Shown: positions 51,880 to 60,392 of the stretch, piece by piece
Position numbering within the stretch: the stretch's first letter is position 1
Layout of the letters: every line of letters begins with the position of its first letter
Assembly: GCF_025244825.1 (NCBI RefSeq)
Contig: NZ_CP104263.1
Location: 3,224,001 to 3,288,000 of the forward strand
Source: Arthrobacter jinronghuae
GTDB taxonomy: Bacteria; Actinomycetota; Actinomycetes; Actinomycetales; Micrococcaceae
DNA length: 64,000 nucleotides
Reading direction: 5' to 3'
Program-made: the position numbers and the translations under genes
Notes under the pieces: model-generated
Seen by the model: only the letters and a program-made list of their open reading frames with translations
What the model was told of the DNA's origin: nothing
Databases searched by the model: none

Positions 51880-52752
51880 ATGTCGTGGGGTTTAATTCGG
51901 GAAATGGGCCATGTGGCCATCCAGACAACTGACATCGAAGCGTCGATCGCTGATGCAACCGGGCTTCTTGGACTGCGTGTCACGGAACAGGCAGGACGCG
52001 AGGTTTACCTGGCGGCGGCGGCAGTTCACCATGAACTGGTGTACGTGGAATCGGATACCAACGGGATCCATGCGCTGGGTCTGGTGGCGCGTGACGGAGA
52101 CGCCCTCAGGGAAATCCGACGGCGGGTGGAAGCCGAGAACCTGCCCGTGATCAGCGACAAGCCGCTTGGCGGGGTGCAGGACGGCTTCAGTTTCATTGGG
52201 CCGGAAGGATGGGTCTTCGATATCTATACCGACCCGCAGCCACACCGGCCCGGGGCGTTGTCCTTCGGTCCGGACCGGTACGGCCATGTGAATCTCCACC
52301 CCCGCAACGTGCGCGGAATGATGGAGTTCCTGGCCCGTGTACTGGATTTCCGGCTCTCCGATGTCATTGGTGATGACTTTGCCTATTTCATGCGCTGTAA
52401 TGCCGACCACCATGGCATCGCCCTCATCCAGGGCCGCGGTACATTCCACCACCACGCCTGGCAGACCCAGTCCATAGCTGACCTCGGAAAACTCGGGGAC
52501 CGGTTGAACCGGGTTGGCCGCGAGCTGATCTGGGGACCGGTGCGCCACGGCGCCGGGCACAACATTGCCGCCTATTATGTTGAAACCTCCGGCGCAGTGG
52601 TGGAGCTCTATACCGACCTGGAACAGGTCTACGATGACACCCGCCCACCGGTGAAATGGGGCGCGGAGGAGAATTGGTGGAACATGTGGGGTTCCTACCG
52701 TCCCGAGGAATTCCGCACCTTTGGCATACCTCCGGTTTCGAACCGGCGTTAA
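51880..52752 (+). CDS. Type I (VOC-fold) extradiol dioxygenase
   Basis: A 290-residue two-domain vicinal-oxygen-chelate enzyme. Iron ligands of the active second domain are His136 in YGHVNLH, His223 in VRHGAGHN and Glu242 in VVELYTD. It would open a catechol ring next to the hydroxyls, using the product of the monooxygenase 9 nt upstream. The fold is unrelated to the type II dioxygenase MhpB at 36038, so the region has two independent ring-cleavage enzymes. Its AGGAG site precedes ATG 51880. Confidence 0.88.
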   Translation: MSWGLIREMGHVAIQTTDIEASIADATGLLGLRVTEQAGREVYLAAAAVHHELVYVESDTNGIHALGLVARDGDALREIRRRVEAENLPVISDKPLGGVQDGFSFIGPEGWVFDIYTDPQPHRPGALSFGPDRYGHVNLHPRNVRGMMEFLARVLDFRLSDVIGDDFAYFMRCNADHHGIALIQGRGTFHHHAWQTQSIADLGKLGDRLNRVGRELIWGPVRHGAGHNIAAYYVETSGAVVELYTDLEQVYDDTRPPVKWGAEENWWNMWGSYRPEEFRTFGIPPVSNRR

Positions 52753-52835
52753 GCGGCGCCGGAGGGAAAGGCCCGTGCCTAGGCCCGCTGCCACGGCTGC
52801 GCCAGCTTCCGTGACGTCCGACGTCGGCCGCTCCC

Positions 52836-53588
52836 CTACCGCCCCCGGCCCGCCAGCCGGGCCACCAGTGCCTGCGGCGCCCGGCTGCCCACCGTGGCCA
52901 GGACCCGGTACCGCTTGGACGGAATCGAGACGCCCTTGCCCGCGAAGGCGTCCGCCAGGGCTTCGCGCACCACGCGGTCCGCATTGAGCCACATCCACTT
53001 GGGGTAAAGGCTCTTGTCCATTTCCATCCGTGCGTGGAAATCCGTGTGTACGAAGCCCGGACATACCGCAGTCACGGTGATGCCGCGGCCCCGGTAGTAG
53101 AGGTTGGCCCAGCGGCTGAAGTTGATCACCCATGCCTTGGCTGCACTGTAGGTTCCGCGGGGAATGAAGCCGGCCACCGAGGCCACGTTGATGATCCGGC
53201 CGCCGCCGTTGGACTGCATCGCGTTCAGTGCAGTGTGGCTCAGCTGCAGCGGCGCCCCCACCAGCACGTTCAGGTGGTCGATCTCAGCCTGCAGCTCGTT
53301 CCGGGCAAAATCGTTTTTCAAGCCGTATCCGGCGTTATTGACCAGGAGTCCGACGTCGGGTTTCTGCACGCGGTCGGCGACGGCGTCCACTCCCTCCCGG
53401 GTGGCGAGGTCGGCCGCGATCCACTCGGTCTTCACGGAGTAGTCCCTGGCCAGTTCCGCCGCGGTGGATTCCAGCCGCTCGGTATTCCGGCCGGTGAGCA
53501 CCAGGTCATAGCCGCGCTGCGCCAGCTGGCGGGCGAACTCCGCACCTATTCCGGAAGTGGCTCCTGTAATCACTGCTGTCTGCGTCAT
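52836..53588 (-). CDS. Short-chain dehydrogenase/reductase
   Basis: A 250-residue classical SDR. The NAD(P) motif TGATSGIGAEFA is at 8-19, NNAG at about 90, the catalytic Ser in INVASVAG and Tyr/Lys in YSAAK at about 155-159. Unlike the two other SDRs in this window the catalytic set is complete. AAAGGTGG stands 5 nt before ATG 53588. No operon partner; substrate unknown. Confidence 0.9.
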   Translation of the reverse strand: MTQTAVITGATSGIGAEFARQLAQRGYDLVLTGRNTERLESTAAELARDYSVKTEWIAADLATREGVDAVADRVQKPDVGLLVNNAGYGLKNDFARNELQAEIDHLNVLVGAPLQLSHTALNAMQSNGGGRIINVASVAGFIPRGTYSAAKAWVINFSRWANLYYRGRGITVTAVCPGFVHTDFHARMEMDKSLYPKWMWLNADRVVREALADAFAGKGVSIPSKRYRVLATVGSRAPQALVARLAGRGR

Positions 53589-53722
53589 AAGGCCACCTTT
53601 CTATGCCGGCCCCGGTTTGGCAACGCGGCGGTTGGGTGGACCCCTTGCCGGTGCCTGCCGCGGTCCCTAGCTTGGGAGGAGCACCGAACCCCATTCTCCG
53701 TCCCACCGGATAACCCCATCCC

Positions 53723-54400
53723 ATGTTCTTCTCCTCCTCCGCCCCCTCCCCCCGCTGGCAGGACCGCGCCGACGCCGGCCGCGCCCTCGCCGTCGGGCTG
53801 TCGGCTTACGCGGGTGTACCGGGCCTGCTGGTGCTGGGCCTCCCCCGCGGCGGGATTCCGGTGGCGGCCGAGGTGGCCCGCGCATTGTCCGCGCCGCTGG
53901 ACGTGGTGGTGGTGCGGAAGATCGGCTATCCGGAACAGCCCGAACTGGCCGCCGGCGCAGTGGCCGGCATCGCGGGAACGGTCTGCACCGTCCGCAATGA
54001 GGACGTGCTCCGGTATTGGCGCAGCCGCACGCAGGACGCAGAGGCCCTATTCGCGGCCGCCGCCGAGGAACAGCTCGGCGAGGTCCGGAGACGGGAGGAG
54101 CTGTTCCGCCACGGATTACCGGAACGTCGCATTGCCGGCTGCACGGTCATTGCGGTGGATGACGGGCTGGCCACCGGAGCGACCATGCGCGCGGCACTTG
54201 GTGCCGTCCGGCAGCTGGACCCGGCCCGGCTGGTCGCCGCCGCGCCGGTAGCGTGCGGCAGTGCGGCGGAGCTGCTCAGCCCACCGGCAGACGACGTCGT
54301 GGTGCCCTGGCCGCACAGCGGACTGGACGCCGTGGGACTGGCGTACCGCCGGTTCGGCCAGACCACCGATGCCGAGGTCCGGGACCTGCTGGGTTTCTAA
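53723..54400 (+). CDS. Phosphoribosyltransferase-fold protein
   Basis: A 225-residue protein with a PRTase fold: LPRGGIPVAAEVA near 44 and the PRPP loop VIAVDDGLATGATMRA at about 140-155, plus VVVRKIGYPEQPELAAGAV. Such stand-alone proteins in actinobacteria usually belong to a group related to orotate PRTases and are often next to dienelactone-hydrolase or universal-stress genes; their substrate is unsettled. Single-gene unit followed by a hairpin at 54430. Confidence 0.8.
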   Translation: MFFSSSAPSPRWQDRADAGRALAVGLSAYAGVPGLLVLGLPRGGIPVAAEVARALSAPLDVVVVRKIGYPEQPELAAGAVAGIAGTVCTVRNEDVLRYWRSRTQDAEALFAAAAEEQLGEVRRREELFRHGLPERRIAGCTVIAVDDGLATGATMRAALGAVRQLDPARLVAAAPVACGSAAELLSPPADDVVVPWPHSGLDAVGLAYRRFGQTTDAEVRDLLGF

Positions 54401-54429
54401 CGGGTGCACCTGTTCCTGACGGTGCCGGG

Positions 54430-54474
54430 CAGCCGCAGTGGTGATCCGGGTCCGGCCGGCCGGTTCTGCGGCTG
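54430..54474 (+). terminator. Hairpin after the phosphoribosyltransferase gene
   Basis: CAGCCGCAG (54430-54438) and CTGCGGCTG (54466-54474) are exact inverse arms of 9 bp around a GC-rich 27-nt loop that can itself fold. A few pyrimidines follow. Probable transcription stop. Confidence 0.45.
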
Positions 54475-54564
54475 TTCCCTAGAGAAGCAGGGTGTTGGCA
54501 TCGGATACTGGGGAGACCGGCGCCCCGCCGGGCCGATGGGGGAATCTCTCTGGAGGTCTTGAGG

Positions 54565-55161
54565 ATGTCCGCTTCAGGCAGCGAGTTCCATCAACAGGGC
54601 GGGTTCGCATTGGACGCCCTGAACCTGGCCAAGTCCGTAGTGCGGGGAATCCGCCTCGGACTGGGCATCACCGGTCTGGTTTCCGTGGTCCTGGGGCTGC
54701 TTATCCTCTTCTGGCCCGGAGCGACGCTCGAGGTGCTCGCGGTCCTCTTTGGCCTGTATTTCCTCATTGCCGGTGCCGTCCGCATCCTGCTCGGCGTTTT
54801 CACCGGATTGGGCGCAGGGCTGAAGATCCTCAACATCCTGGTGGGGTTGGCCCTGCTGGTGGTCGGCGTGATCGCCATGCGCAACCCCATGGAAAGCCTG
54901 ACGGCGCTCGGGCTGGTAATCGGGATCGCGTGGATTGTGGAGGGCGTGATGGCCCTGGCCGAGTCCGACCGCGGCGGCTCCCGCTGGTTCGCCATTGTGC
55001 TGGGCATCCTGAGCATCCTCGCCGGAATAGTGGTGCTCTTCCTCCCCTTGGAGACCCTCGCGGTTCTGGTGATTTACGGCGGGATCTTCCTTGTTGTCCT
55101 GGGTGTAATCCAGATTGTCCGAGCCTTTGCCTTCGGCCGCGGCATGCCCCGTAACGCTTAG
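54565..55161 (+). CDS. HdeD-like (DUF308) membrane protein
   Basis: A 198-residue protein with six membrane segments arranged as three similar pairs, as in the HdeD family. GGAGG lies 8 nt before ATG 54565; a TTG 6 nt upstream is less well placed. Conserved spacing of FWPGATLEVLAVLFGLYFLIAG and the later FLPLETLAVLVIYGGIFLVVLG shows an internal repeat. HdeD relatives are linked to acid stress in enterobacteria; role here unknown. Confidence 0.78.
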   Translation: MSASGSEFHQQGGFALDALNLAKSVVRGIRLGLGITGLVSVVLGLLILFWPGATLEVLAVLFGLYFLIAGAVRILLGVFTGLGAGLKILNILVGLALLVVGVIAMRNPMESLTALGLVIGIAWIVEGVMALAESDRGGSRWFAIVLGILSILAGIVVLFLPLETLAVLVIYGGIFLVVLGVIQIVRAFAFGRGMPRNA

Positions 55162-55227
55162 TCCGCGGTCGGCCCCCGCGCCCCCGCCCTGCACGTCCAG
55201 AAACCTCCCAGCAGACATCCAGACCGC

Positions 55228-55244
55228 GTTAACGCAGCGCTAAC
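55228..55244. promoter_or_regulatory. Candidate GlnR-type site upstream of amt
   Basis: GTTAACGCAGCGCTAAC is a quasi-palindrome (GTTAnCGCnGCGnTAAC) that contains the AC-n9-AC spacing conserved in actinobacterial GlnR sites. It lies 161 nt upstream of the ammonium transporter. Only the sequence is seen; regulation by GlnR is inferred. Confidence 0.4.
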
Positions 55245-55405
55245 CTGCAGGCGCTCCCGGCCGAAACATACCGGCCCCATGCTTAAACCAGCGCCGCCGG
55301 TACCGGGGTGCCGGCCAGCCGCGGGGGGCTGGCCCGTCCATATTCTCCGCCCGGCTGCATCGGCAGAGGCAGGAACGGGCGCACAACCCGAACGGGAGTA
55401 CCTCC

Positions 55406-56692
55406 ATGGACTCTGGAAACACGGCCTGGCTGCTGGCCAGCTCCGCATTGGTCTGCCTGATGATCCCCGGAATCGCCTTCTTCTACGGCGGCATGGTGGG
55501 CTCACGGCGGATCCTGAACATGATGATGATGTGCTTTGGCGGGGCCAGCCTCGTGGCCGTCCTTTGGGTGCTTTACGGCTATTCCGCCGCGTTCGGCGAC
55601 TCGCTGGGCGGCATGGGCCTGCTGGGCGACCCGCTGGAATACCTCGGCCTCTCCGAACTCCTTACAGAAGATCCGGCCGCATCCATCCCGGTGGCCCTGT
55701 TTGCCGTCTTCCAGCTGATGTTCGCGTGTGTAACCACCGCCCTGGTTGCCGGCTCCGCGGCCGGACGGATGAAGTTCGGCGCCTGGATGGTCTTCGCCGG
55801 GCTCTGGGCCACGCTGGTCTACTTCCCGGTGGCGCACTGGGTGTTCGCTTTCGACAACGCCGAGGGCACCGTCGTCGGCGGCTGGATCGCCAACCAGCTG
55901 GGCGCCATCGACTTCGCCGGCGGCACCGCGGTGCACCTGAACGCCGGCGTTGCCGCCCTGGCCCTGGCACTGGTCCTGGGCCGCAGCAAAGGCTGGCCGC
56001 ACTCGCACGGCCAGCCGCACAGCCGCCCGCTGATCCTGCTGGGAGCAAGCCTGCTCTGGATCGGGTGGTACGGCTTCAACGCCGGTTCCGCCCTCAGCGC
56101 CGGCCACTCAGCCGCCGTCGTCTTCCTTAATACGGCAGTCGCGGCAGCTGCGGGCATGCTCGGCTGGATGCTGATGGAACGCCTGCGGCTGGGCCGCTCC
56201 TCGAGCCTGGGGGCGGCGTCAGGCCTGATCGCCGCATTGGTGGCCATCACCCCCGCCTGCGGGGCGGTCAGCCCCCTGGGCGCCGTCGCCATCGGTGCGA
56301 TCGCCGGACTGGTCTGCTCGCTGGCCATCGAGTTGAAGTTCCGCCTTGGCTTCGACGACTCGCTGGACGTGGTGGCGGTACACGCCGTCGGCGGCCTGCT
56401 GGGCACCCTCCTGATTGGCCTGTTCGCCACCGAGGCGGCACCTAACGGAGTCAGTGGCCTCTTCTACGGCGGCGGCTTCTCCCTGCTCGGCAGCCAGGCA
56501 ATCGCCTGCGGAGCCGTACTGGTCTACTCCTTCGTGGTGACCTGGCTGATTGCCAAGGTGCTGCAGCTGACCATCGGCCTGCGCATCCCCGAGGAAAGTG
56601 AACTTCGGGGCATCGACCTCATGGCCCACTCCGAGTCTGCCTACCTGAATGATGAGGAACCCGTGGAGCTCGGCGCGCCGACCCGCACCTAG
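55406..56692 (+). CDS. amt: Ammonium transporter
   Basis: A 428-residue Amt/MEP/Rh channel with eleven membrane helices. The twin histidines of the pore are in TAVHLNAGVAALALALV and VVAVHAVGGLLGTLLIG; the early motif FYGGMVGSRR and later GWYGFNAGSALS are typical. GGGAG lies 7 nt before ATG 55406. No glnB or glnD is adjacent, so the usual amtB-glnK linkage is missing here. The end faces a strong hairpin at 56710. Confidence 0.93.
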   Translation: MDSGNTAWLLASSALVCLMIPGIAFFYGGMVGSRRILNMMMMCFGGASLVAVLWVLYGYSAAFGDSLGGMGLLGDPLEYLGLSELLTEDPAASIPVALFAVFQLMFACVTTALVAGSAAGRMKFGAWMVFAGLWATLVYFPVAHWVFAFDNAEGTVVGGWIANQLGAIDFAGGTAVHLNAGVAALALALVLGRSKGWPHSHGQPHSRPLILLGASLLWIGWYGFNAGSALSAGHSAAVVFLNTAVAAAAGMLGWMLMERLRLGRSSSLGAASGLIAALVAITPACGAVSPLGAVAIGAIAGLVCSLAIELKFRLGFDDSLDVVAVHAVGGLLGTLLIGLFATEAAPNGVSGLFYGGGFSLLGSQAIACGAVLVYSFVVTWLIAKVLQLTIGLRIPEESELRGIDLMAHSESAYLNDEEPVELGAPTRT

Positions 56693-56709
56693 GACGGGCA
56701 CCGAACGGA

Positions 56710-56744
56710 GGAACGGGCGCACCCACCGCGGGTGCGCCCGTTCC
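56710..56744. terminator. Bidirectional hairpin terminator
   Basis: A perfect 15-bp stem (GGAACGGGCGCACCC at 56710-56724 with 56730-56744) with a 5-nt loop lies between the convergent amt and ThDP-enzyme genes. This is the longest perfect inverted repeat noticed in the window. Confidence 0.8.
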
Positions 56745-56782
56745 GGTGTCCGGGGTTGTTCCCTGCCTCCCCCTCCGCCTGC

Positions 56783-58576
56783 TCAGAGGTCCCGGTACAG
56801 GCCTTCTTCCTGCTCCAGGTAAATATCCAGCAGCCGGCGCGCGTGCTCGCCCGCGGCGCCCTCCTGCGCCAGGCCGTCCTTCATGGTTTCGGCCTGGGCG
56901 GCCCCGCTGGGGAACGGCGGAAGCAGCGGTACTGCGGGATCGGTGATTACCTCGATCAGGAACGGCCGGGTGGCGGCGAGCGCCACGTCCCAGGCCTCGC
57001 CCAGGAGCTCAGGATCCTCCACCCGGATGCTTTCCAGTCCCAGCAGCTTGGCGTACTCGGCGTACTTGAAGTCCGGCAGCGACTGGCTGTCCTCGAACCG
57101 GGGATCACCCTCCATCTCGCGCTGTTCCCAGGTGACCTCCGCCAGCTCGCGGTTGTTCAGTACGCAGAGAACGAACCGCGGATCCTCCCACTTCTGCCAG
57201 AGCCGGCTGAGGGTGATCAGTTCGGTCACCCCGGCCATCTGCATGGCGCCGTCGCCGGAGAGCGCCACCACCGGACGGTCCGGATAGGCCAGCTTCGCGG
57301 CCAGTCCGTACGGCACGGCGCAGCCCATGCTGGCCAGCGTGCTGGACAGGTGCGCCGGCACGCCCTCCGGAAGGTGCAGCTGCCGCGCGTACCAGTACAC
57401 GGAACTGCCGACGTCGACCGCCACCTGCGCATTGTCCGGCAGGCGGCGGTTCAGCTCGTAGACCACGCGTTCGGGGTTCACCGGATCGGCAGGCGTCATG
57501 GCCCGCACCCGGGCCAGGTCGTGCCAGCGGCGCACGCTTTCCTCCACCTGCCGCCGCCAGGGAGCATCCGGTTTAGCTTCCAGCAACGGAATCAGGGCGT
57601 CCAGGCTGGCTACGGCATCTCCCGTGATGCCGACCTCCACCGGGTAGCGGTTCCCGATTGCCGAAGCGTCCCGGTCAATCTGCACCCCGCGCGCGGTCCC
57701 CGGCTTGGGATAGAACTCCGTCCATGGGTCGCTGGACCCGATGATCAGCAGGGTGTCGCAGTTGTCCATCACGTAGCCGGCGGAACTGGTGCCAAGGTGC
57801 CCCATGGTTCCGGCGGCGAGCGGCAGGGTTTCATCCACGTACGGTTTGCCGAGCAGGCTGGTGGTGATGCCCGCACCGATCTTCTCAGCCAAGGCGGCGA
57901 CCTGGGCGCGGGCGTCGCGGGCGCCCTGCCCAACCAGCAGGGCCACCCGCTCGCCGGAATTGATCAGATCCGCGGCAGCCCGGATGTCCGCTTCGGCCGG
58001 TGAGGTCCGCGCGGGGCTGAACACCGGGACGGTGTTCAGGATGCCGTGCTCCTGTTCCAGTTCCGGCGCCGGGGCCTGCTGCACGTCATGCGGGATGATG
58101 ACGACGGCGGGCGTGCCGGTGGCCAGCGCCTTCTTGAACGCGCGGTCCAGCACCAGCGGGACCTGCTCCGGGGAATTGATCTGCTGGCGGAACGCCGAGG
58201 CAACGTCCCGGGTCAGGTTCATCAGATCCACCTCCTGCATGTAGGAGGACCCCAGCACGCTGCGGGACTGCTGTCCGACAATGGCCACCACGGGCGCCCC
58301 GTCCAGCCTGGCGTCGTACAGGCCGTTGAGCAGGTGGATGGCGCCGGGCCCCTGGGTGGACATCATCACCCCTACCCCGCCGGTGTACTTCGCGTGCCCC
58401 ACCGCCATGAATGCGGCGTTCTCCTCGTGCCGGACCTGGATGAACTCGGGGTCACCGCTGCGGCGCATCGCGCCCAGGACCGTGTTAATGCCGTCTCCGC
58501 TGTAGCCGAACACCCGGTCCACGTTCCAGGCCTGCAGTCGTTCGACAATCAGATCCGCTACGAGCCGCTCACTCAT
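56783..58576 (-). CDS. ThDP-dependent enzyme, PoxB/acetolactate-synthase family
   Basis: A 597-residue enzyme with three domains: N-terminal pyrimidine-binding (catalytic Glu in VRHEENAAFMA at about 51), central (about 190-330), and C-terminal diphosphate-binding domain with GDGAMQMAGVTELITL and NNRELAEV. It resembles pyruvate:quinone oxidoreductase PoxB and could make acetate from pyruvate, though other 2-oxo acid decarboxylases of the family are possible. GGAAGGA precedes ATG 58576 by 6 nt. Confidence 0.82.
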   Translation of the reverse strand: MSERLVADLIVERLQAWNVDRVFGYSGDGINTVLGAMRRSGDPEFIQVRHEENAAFMAVGHAKYTGGVGVMMSTQGPGAIHLLNGLYDARLDGAPVVAIVGQQSRSVLGSSYMQEVDLMNLTRDVASAFRQQINSPEQVPLVLDRAFKKALATGTPAVVIIPHDVQQAPAPELEQEHGILNTVPVFSPARTSPAEADIRAAADLINSGERVALLVGQGARDARAQVAALAEKIGAGITTSLLGKPYVDETLPLAAGTMGHLGTSSAGYVMDNCDTLLIIGSSDPWTEFYPKPGTARGVQIDRDASAIGNRYPVEVGITGDAVASLDALIPLLEAKPDAPWRRQVEESVRRWHDLARVRAMTPADPVNPERVVYELNRRLPDNAQVAVDVGSSVYWYARQLHLPEGVPAHLSSTLASMGCAVPYGLAAKLAYPDRPVVALSGDGAMQMAGVTELITLSRLWQKWEDPRFVLCVLNNRELAEVTWEQREMEGDPRFEDSQSLPDFKYAEYAKLLGLESIRVEDPELLGEAWDVALAATRPFLIEVITDPAVPLLPPFPSGAAQAETMKDGLAQEGAAGEHARRLLDIYLEQEEGLYRDL

Positions 58577-58805
58577 GTTTTTTCCTTCCGTACTGTCGCG
58601 CCCGGCCGGCTGAAATCACCGACTCGGAAATGATCAGGCTACTTATGGTTCACTGCCTATCAACCTATCCCAGATGCTTGGTTGAACGCCCCCCTGCAGC
58701 TGCGAAAGACTCCGCTCGGAACATTCTTGGGCAAGTAATTCCATTCCGGCCTGCTAAGCCCGCCCGCACTACTTCCCTCCCGTTGCCGAGGGCTATCCTC
58801 ATCCC

Positions 58806-59348
58806 ATGCCCAAGGTCATCTATTACGTCGCATCCTCCCTTGACGGTTTTATTGCCACCGATGACGACCGCCTGGACTGGCTGCTCCAGTTCGGTTTCGA
58901 GGCGTTCCAGGACCACTACGACAGGTTCATGGCCGACGTCGGCGCGGTGGTTATGGGGGCGGAAACCTACCGCTGGGTCCGGGCGGAGCAACCGGAAAGC
59001 TGGGAGTACACCCAGCCGTGCTGGGTACTCACGCACGGGGAGGAGTCCGCTCCGGCGCAGGGGGACGTACGGTTTGCCTCCGGTGACGTACGGAAGGTCT
59101 TCGAGGCGGCTCGTGATGCGGCGGGAGAAGGGAACATCTGGGTGGTGGGCGGAGGCAACGTGGCGGCGCAGTTCGCCGAAGCCGGACTGCTGGACGAACT
59201 GTGGGTCACTTACATGCCGGTGGCGTTGGGCAGCGGGCGGCGCCTCCTGCCGGTGTCCGGTCCCACCGCCCCCATGCGCATGATCGCCAGCACGCAGTTC
59301 GACGGCGGCGCAGCGGAACTCCGCTATGCCGTGGCGAAAAAGCGGTAG
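58806..59348 (+). CDS. Dihydrofolate-reductase-like (RibD C-terminal domain) protein
   Basis: A 180-residue protein with the RibD_C fold: YYVASSLDGFIATDDDRLDWL at the start, VVMGAETYRWV near 57, and IWVVGGGNVAAQFAEAGLLDELWVTY near 115-140. Members bind NADPH and reduce varied substrates; few are true dihydrofolate reductases. ATG 58806 lacks a ribosome site and TATCCT lies 6 nt upstream, so a leaderless start is likely. A hairpin starts at its stop codon. Confidence 0.83.
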   Translation: MPKVIYYVASSLDGFIATDDDRLDWLLQFGFEAFQDHYDRFMADVGAVVMGAETYRWVRAEQPESWEYTQPCWVLTHGEESAPAQGDVRFASGDVRKVFEAARDAAGEGNIWVVGGGNVAAQFAEAGLLDELWVTYMPVALGSGRRLLPVSGPTAPMRMIASTQFDGGAAELRYAVAKKR

Positions 59349-59378
59349 TTACCGTTTTCGGGGTGCTAAACGGTAACT
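59347..59378 (+). terminator. Hairpin at the stop of the reductase gene
   Basis: AGTTACCGTTT (59347-59357) and AAACGGTAACT (59368-59378) form an 11-bp perfect stem with a 10-nt loop, beginning at the TAG stop. No strong T-run follows. A partial ACCGTTTTC also occurs near 59419. Confidence 0.5.
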
Positions 59379-59569
59379 GATGCACTTTCGATTGGTGAGT
59401 GGGGCCGGAAGGACAACCGTTTTCCCGGCATTACAACCGGCCCTCGACAGCGCATTTCCATATGCGTCCCCGCTGGCCGTTTAAGCGGTATTGGACCTGT
59501 AATATTTGCTGAGACTCGGCTCACGGCAATGCGGGCACGGAATAAGAAGAAAAGCAGGCGTACAGGTTA

Positions 59570-60385
59570 ATGAAGACTGATATCCGCACCCGGAACAATG
59601 TTCGCGTACTGGGACGAGCGGACGGACCGGTACTGCTTTTCGCCCACGGTTTCGGCTGCGACCAGGGCATGTGGTCCCGGGTACTGCCCCGTTTCACCGA
59701 CGAGTACAAAGTGGTTCTCTTCGACCACGTCGGTGCCGGGGGTTCCGACCTCGCTGCCTACACCCCGGCGAAGTACGCCACGCTGGACGGCTACGTAGCC
59801 GATGTCCTGGAACTGTGTGTTGATCTGGACCTGCGGGACGTCACCTTTATCGGCCACAGTGTCAGCGCCATGATGGCCATTGCTGCCGGGGCCACCGATT
59901 CGGAACGCTTTGCCCGGATCATCCTGGTAGCCCCGTCGCCCAGTTACCTGGACTATCCCGAGGACGGCTACGAAGGCGGTTTCAGCCGGGCGGACCTGGA
60001 CGAACTTCTTGTTTCCCTGGACACCAATTACCTCGTCTGGGCCGCCACCATGGCGCCGGTAATCATGGGCAACCCGGCAGCTCCGGCTTTGGGCGCCGAA
60101 CTCGAAGGCAGTTTCTGCCGGGTCAACCCCGGCATCGCCCGCCAGTTTGCCCGCGTGGCATTCCTGACCGATGTCAGGAGCCTGCTGCCCCGGGTGTCTG
60201 TCCCCGCGCTGATCATGCAGGCATCCGCGGACCTGCTGGCCCCGGACCATGTGGGCCGCTACCTGCAGGAACACATTCCGCAAAGCACGCTGGTGCAGAT
60301 GAAGGCCACCGGCCATCTCCCCCATGTCAGTGCGCCCGAGGAGACCGCAGACATCATCCTCGCCTACCTGCAACAGTCGAAGTAG
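59570..60385 (+). CDS. RsbQ-like alpha/beta hydrolase (signalling)
   Basis: A 271-residue hydrolase closely matching B. subtilis RsbQ along the chain: FAHGFGCDQGMW, LFDHVGAGGSD, GHSVSAMM (Ser97), VAPSPSYL, FCRVNPGIARQFARVAFLTD, then Asp221 in SADLLAP and His249 in ATGHLPHVS. RsbQ is a sensor of energy stress that works with the PAS phosphatase RsbP, and the family also includes the plant hormone receptors KAI2 and D14. Here the gene is 7 nt upstream of a PAS histidine kinase instead, which suggests the two act as a pair. The ribosome site is weak. Confidence 0.88.
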   Translation: MKTDIRTRNNVRVLGRADGPVLLFAHGFGCDQGMWSRVLPRFTDEYKVVLFDHVGAGGSDLAAYTPAKYATLDGYVADVLELCVDLDLRDVTFIGHSVSAMMAIAAGATDSERFARIILVAPSPSYLDYPEDGYEGGFSRADLDELLVSLDTNYLVWAATMAPVIMGNPAAPALGAELEGSFCRVNPGIARQFARVAFLTDVRSLLPRVSVPALIMQASADLLAPDHVGRYLQEHIPQSTLVQMKATGHLPHVSAPEETADIILAYLQQSK

Positions 60386-60392
60386 GCGCATC

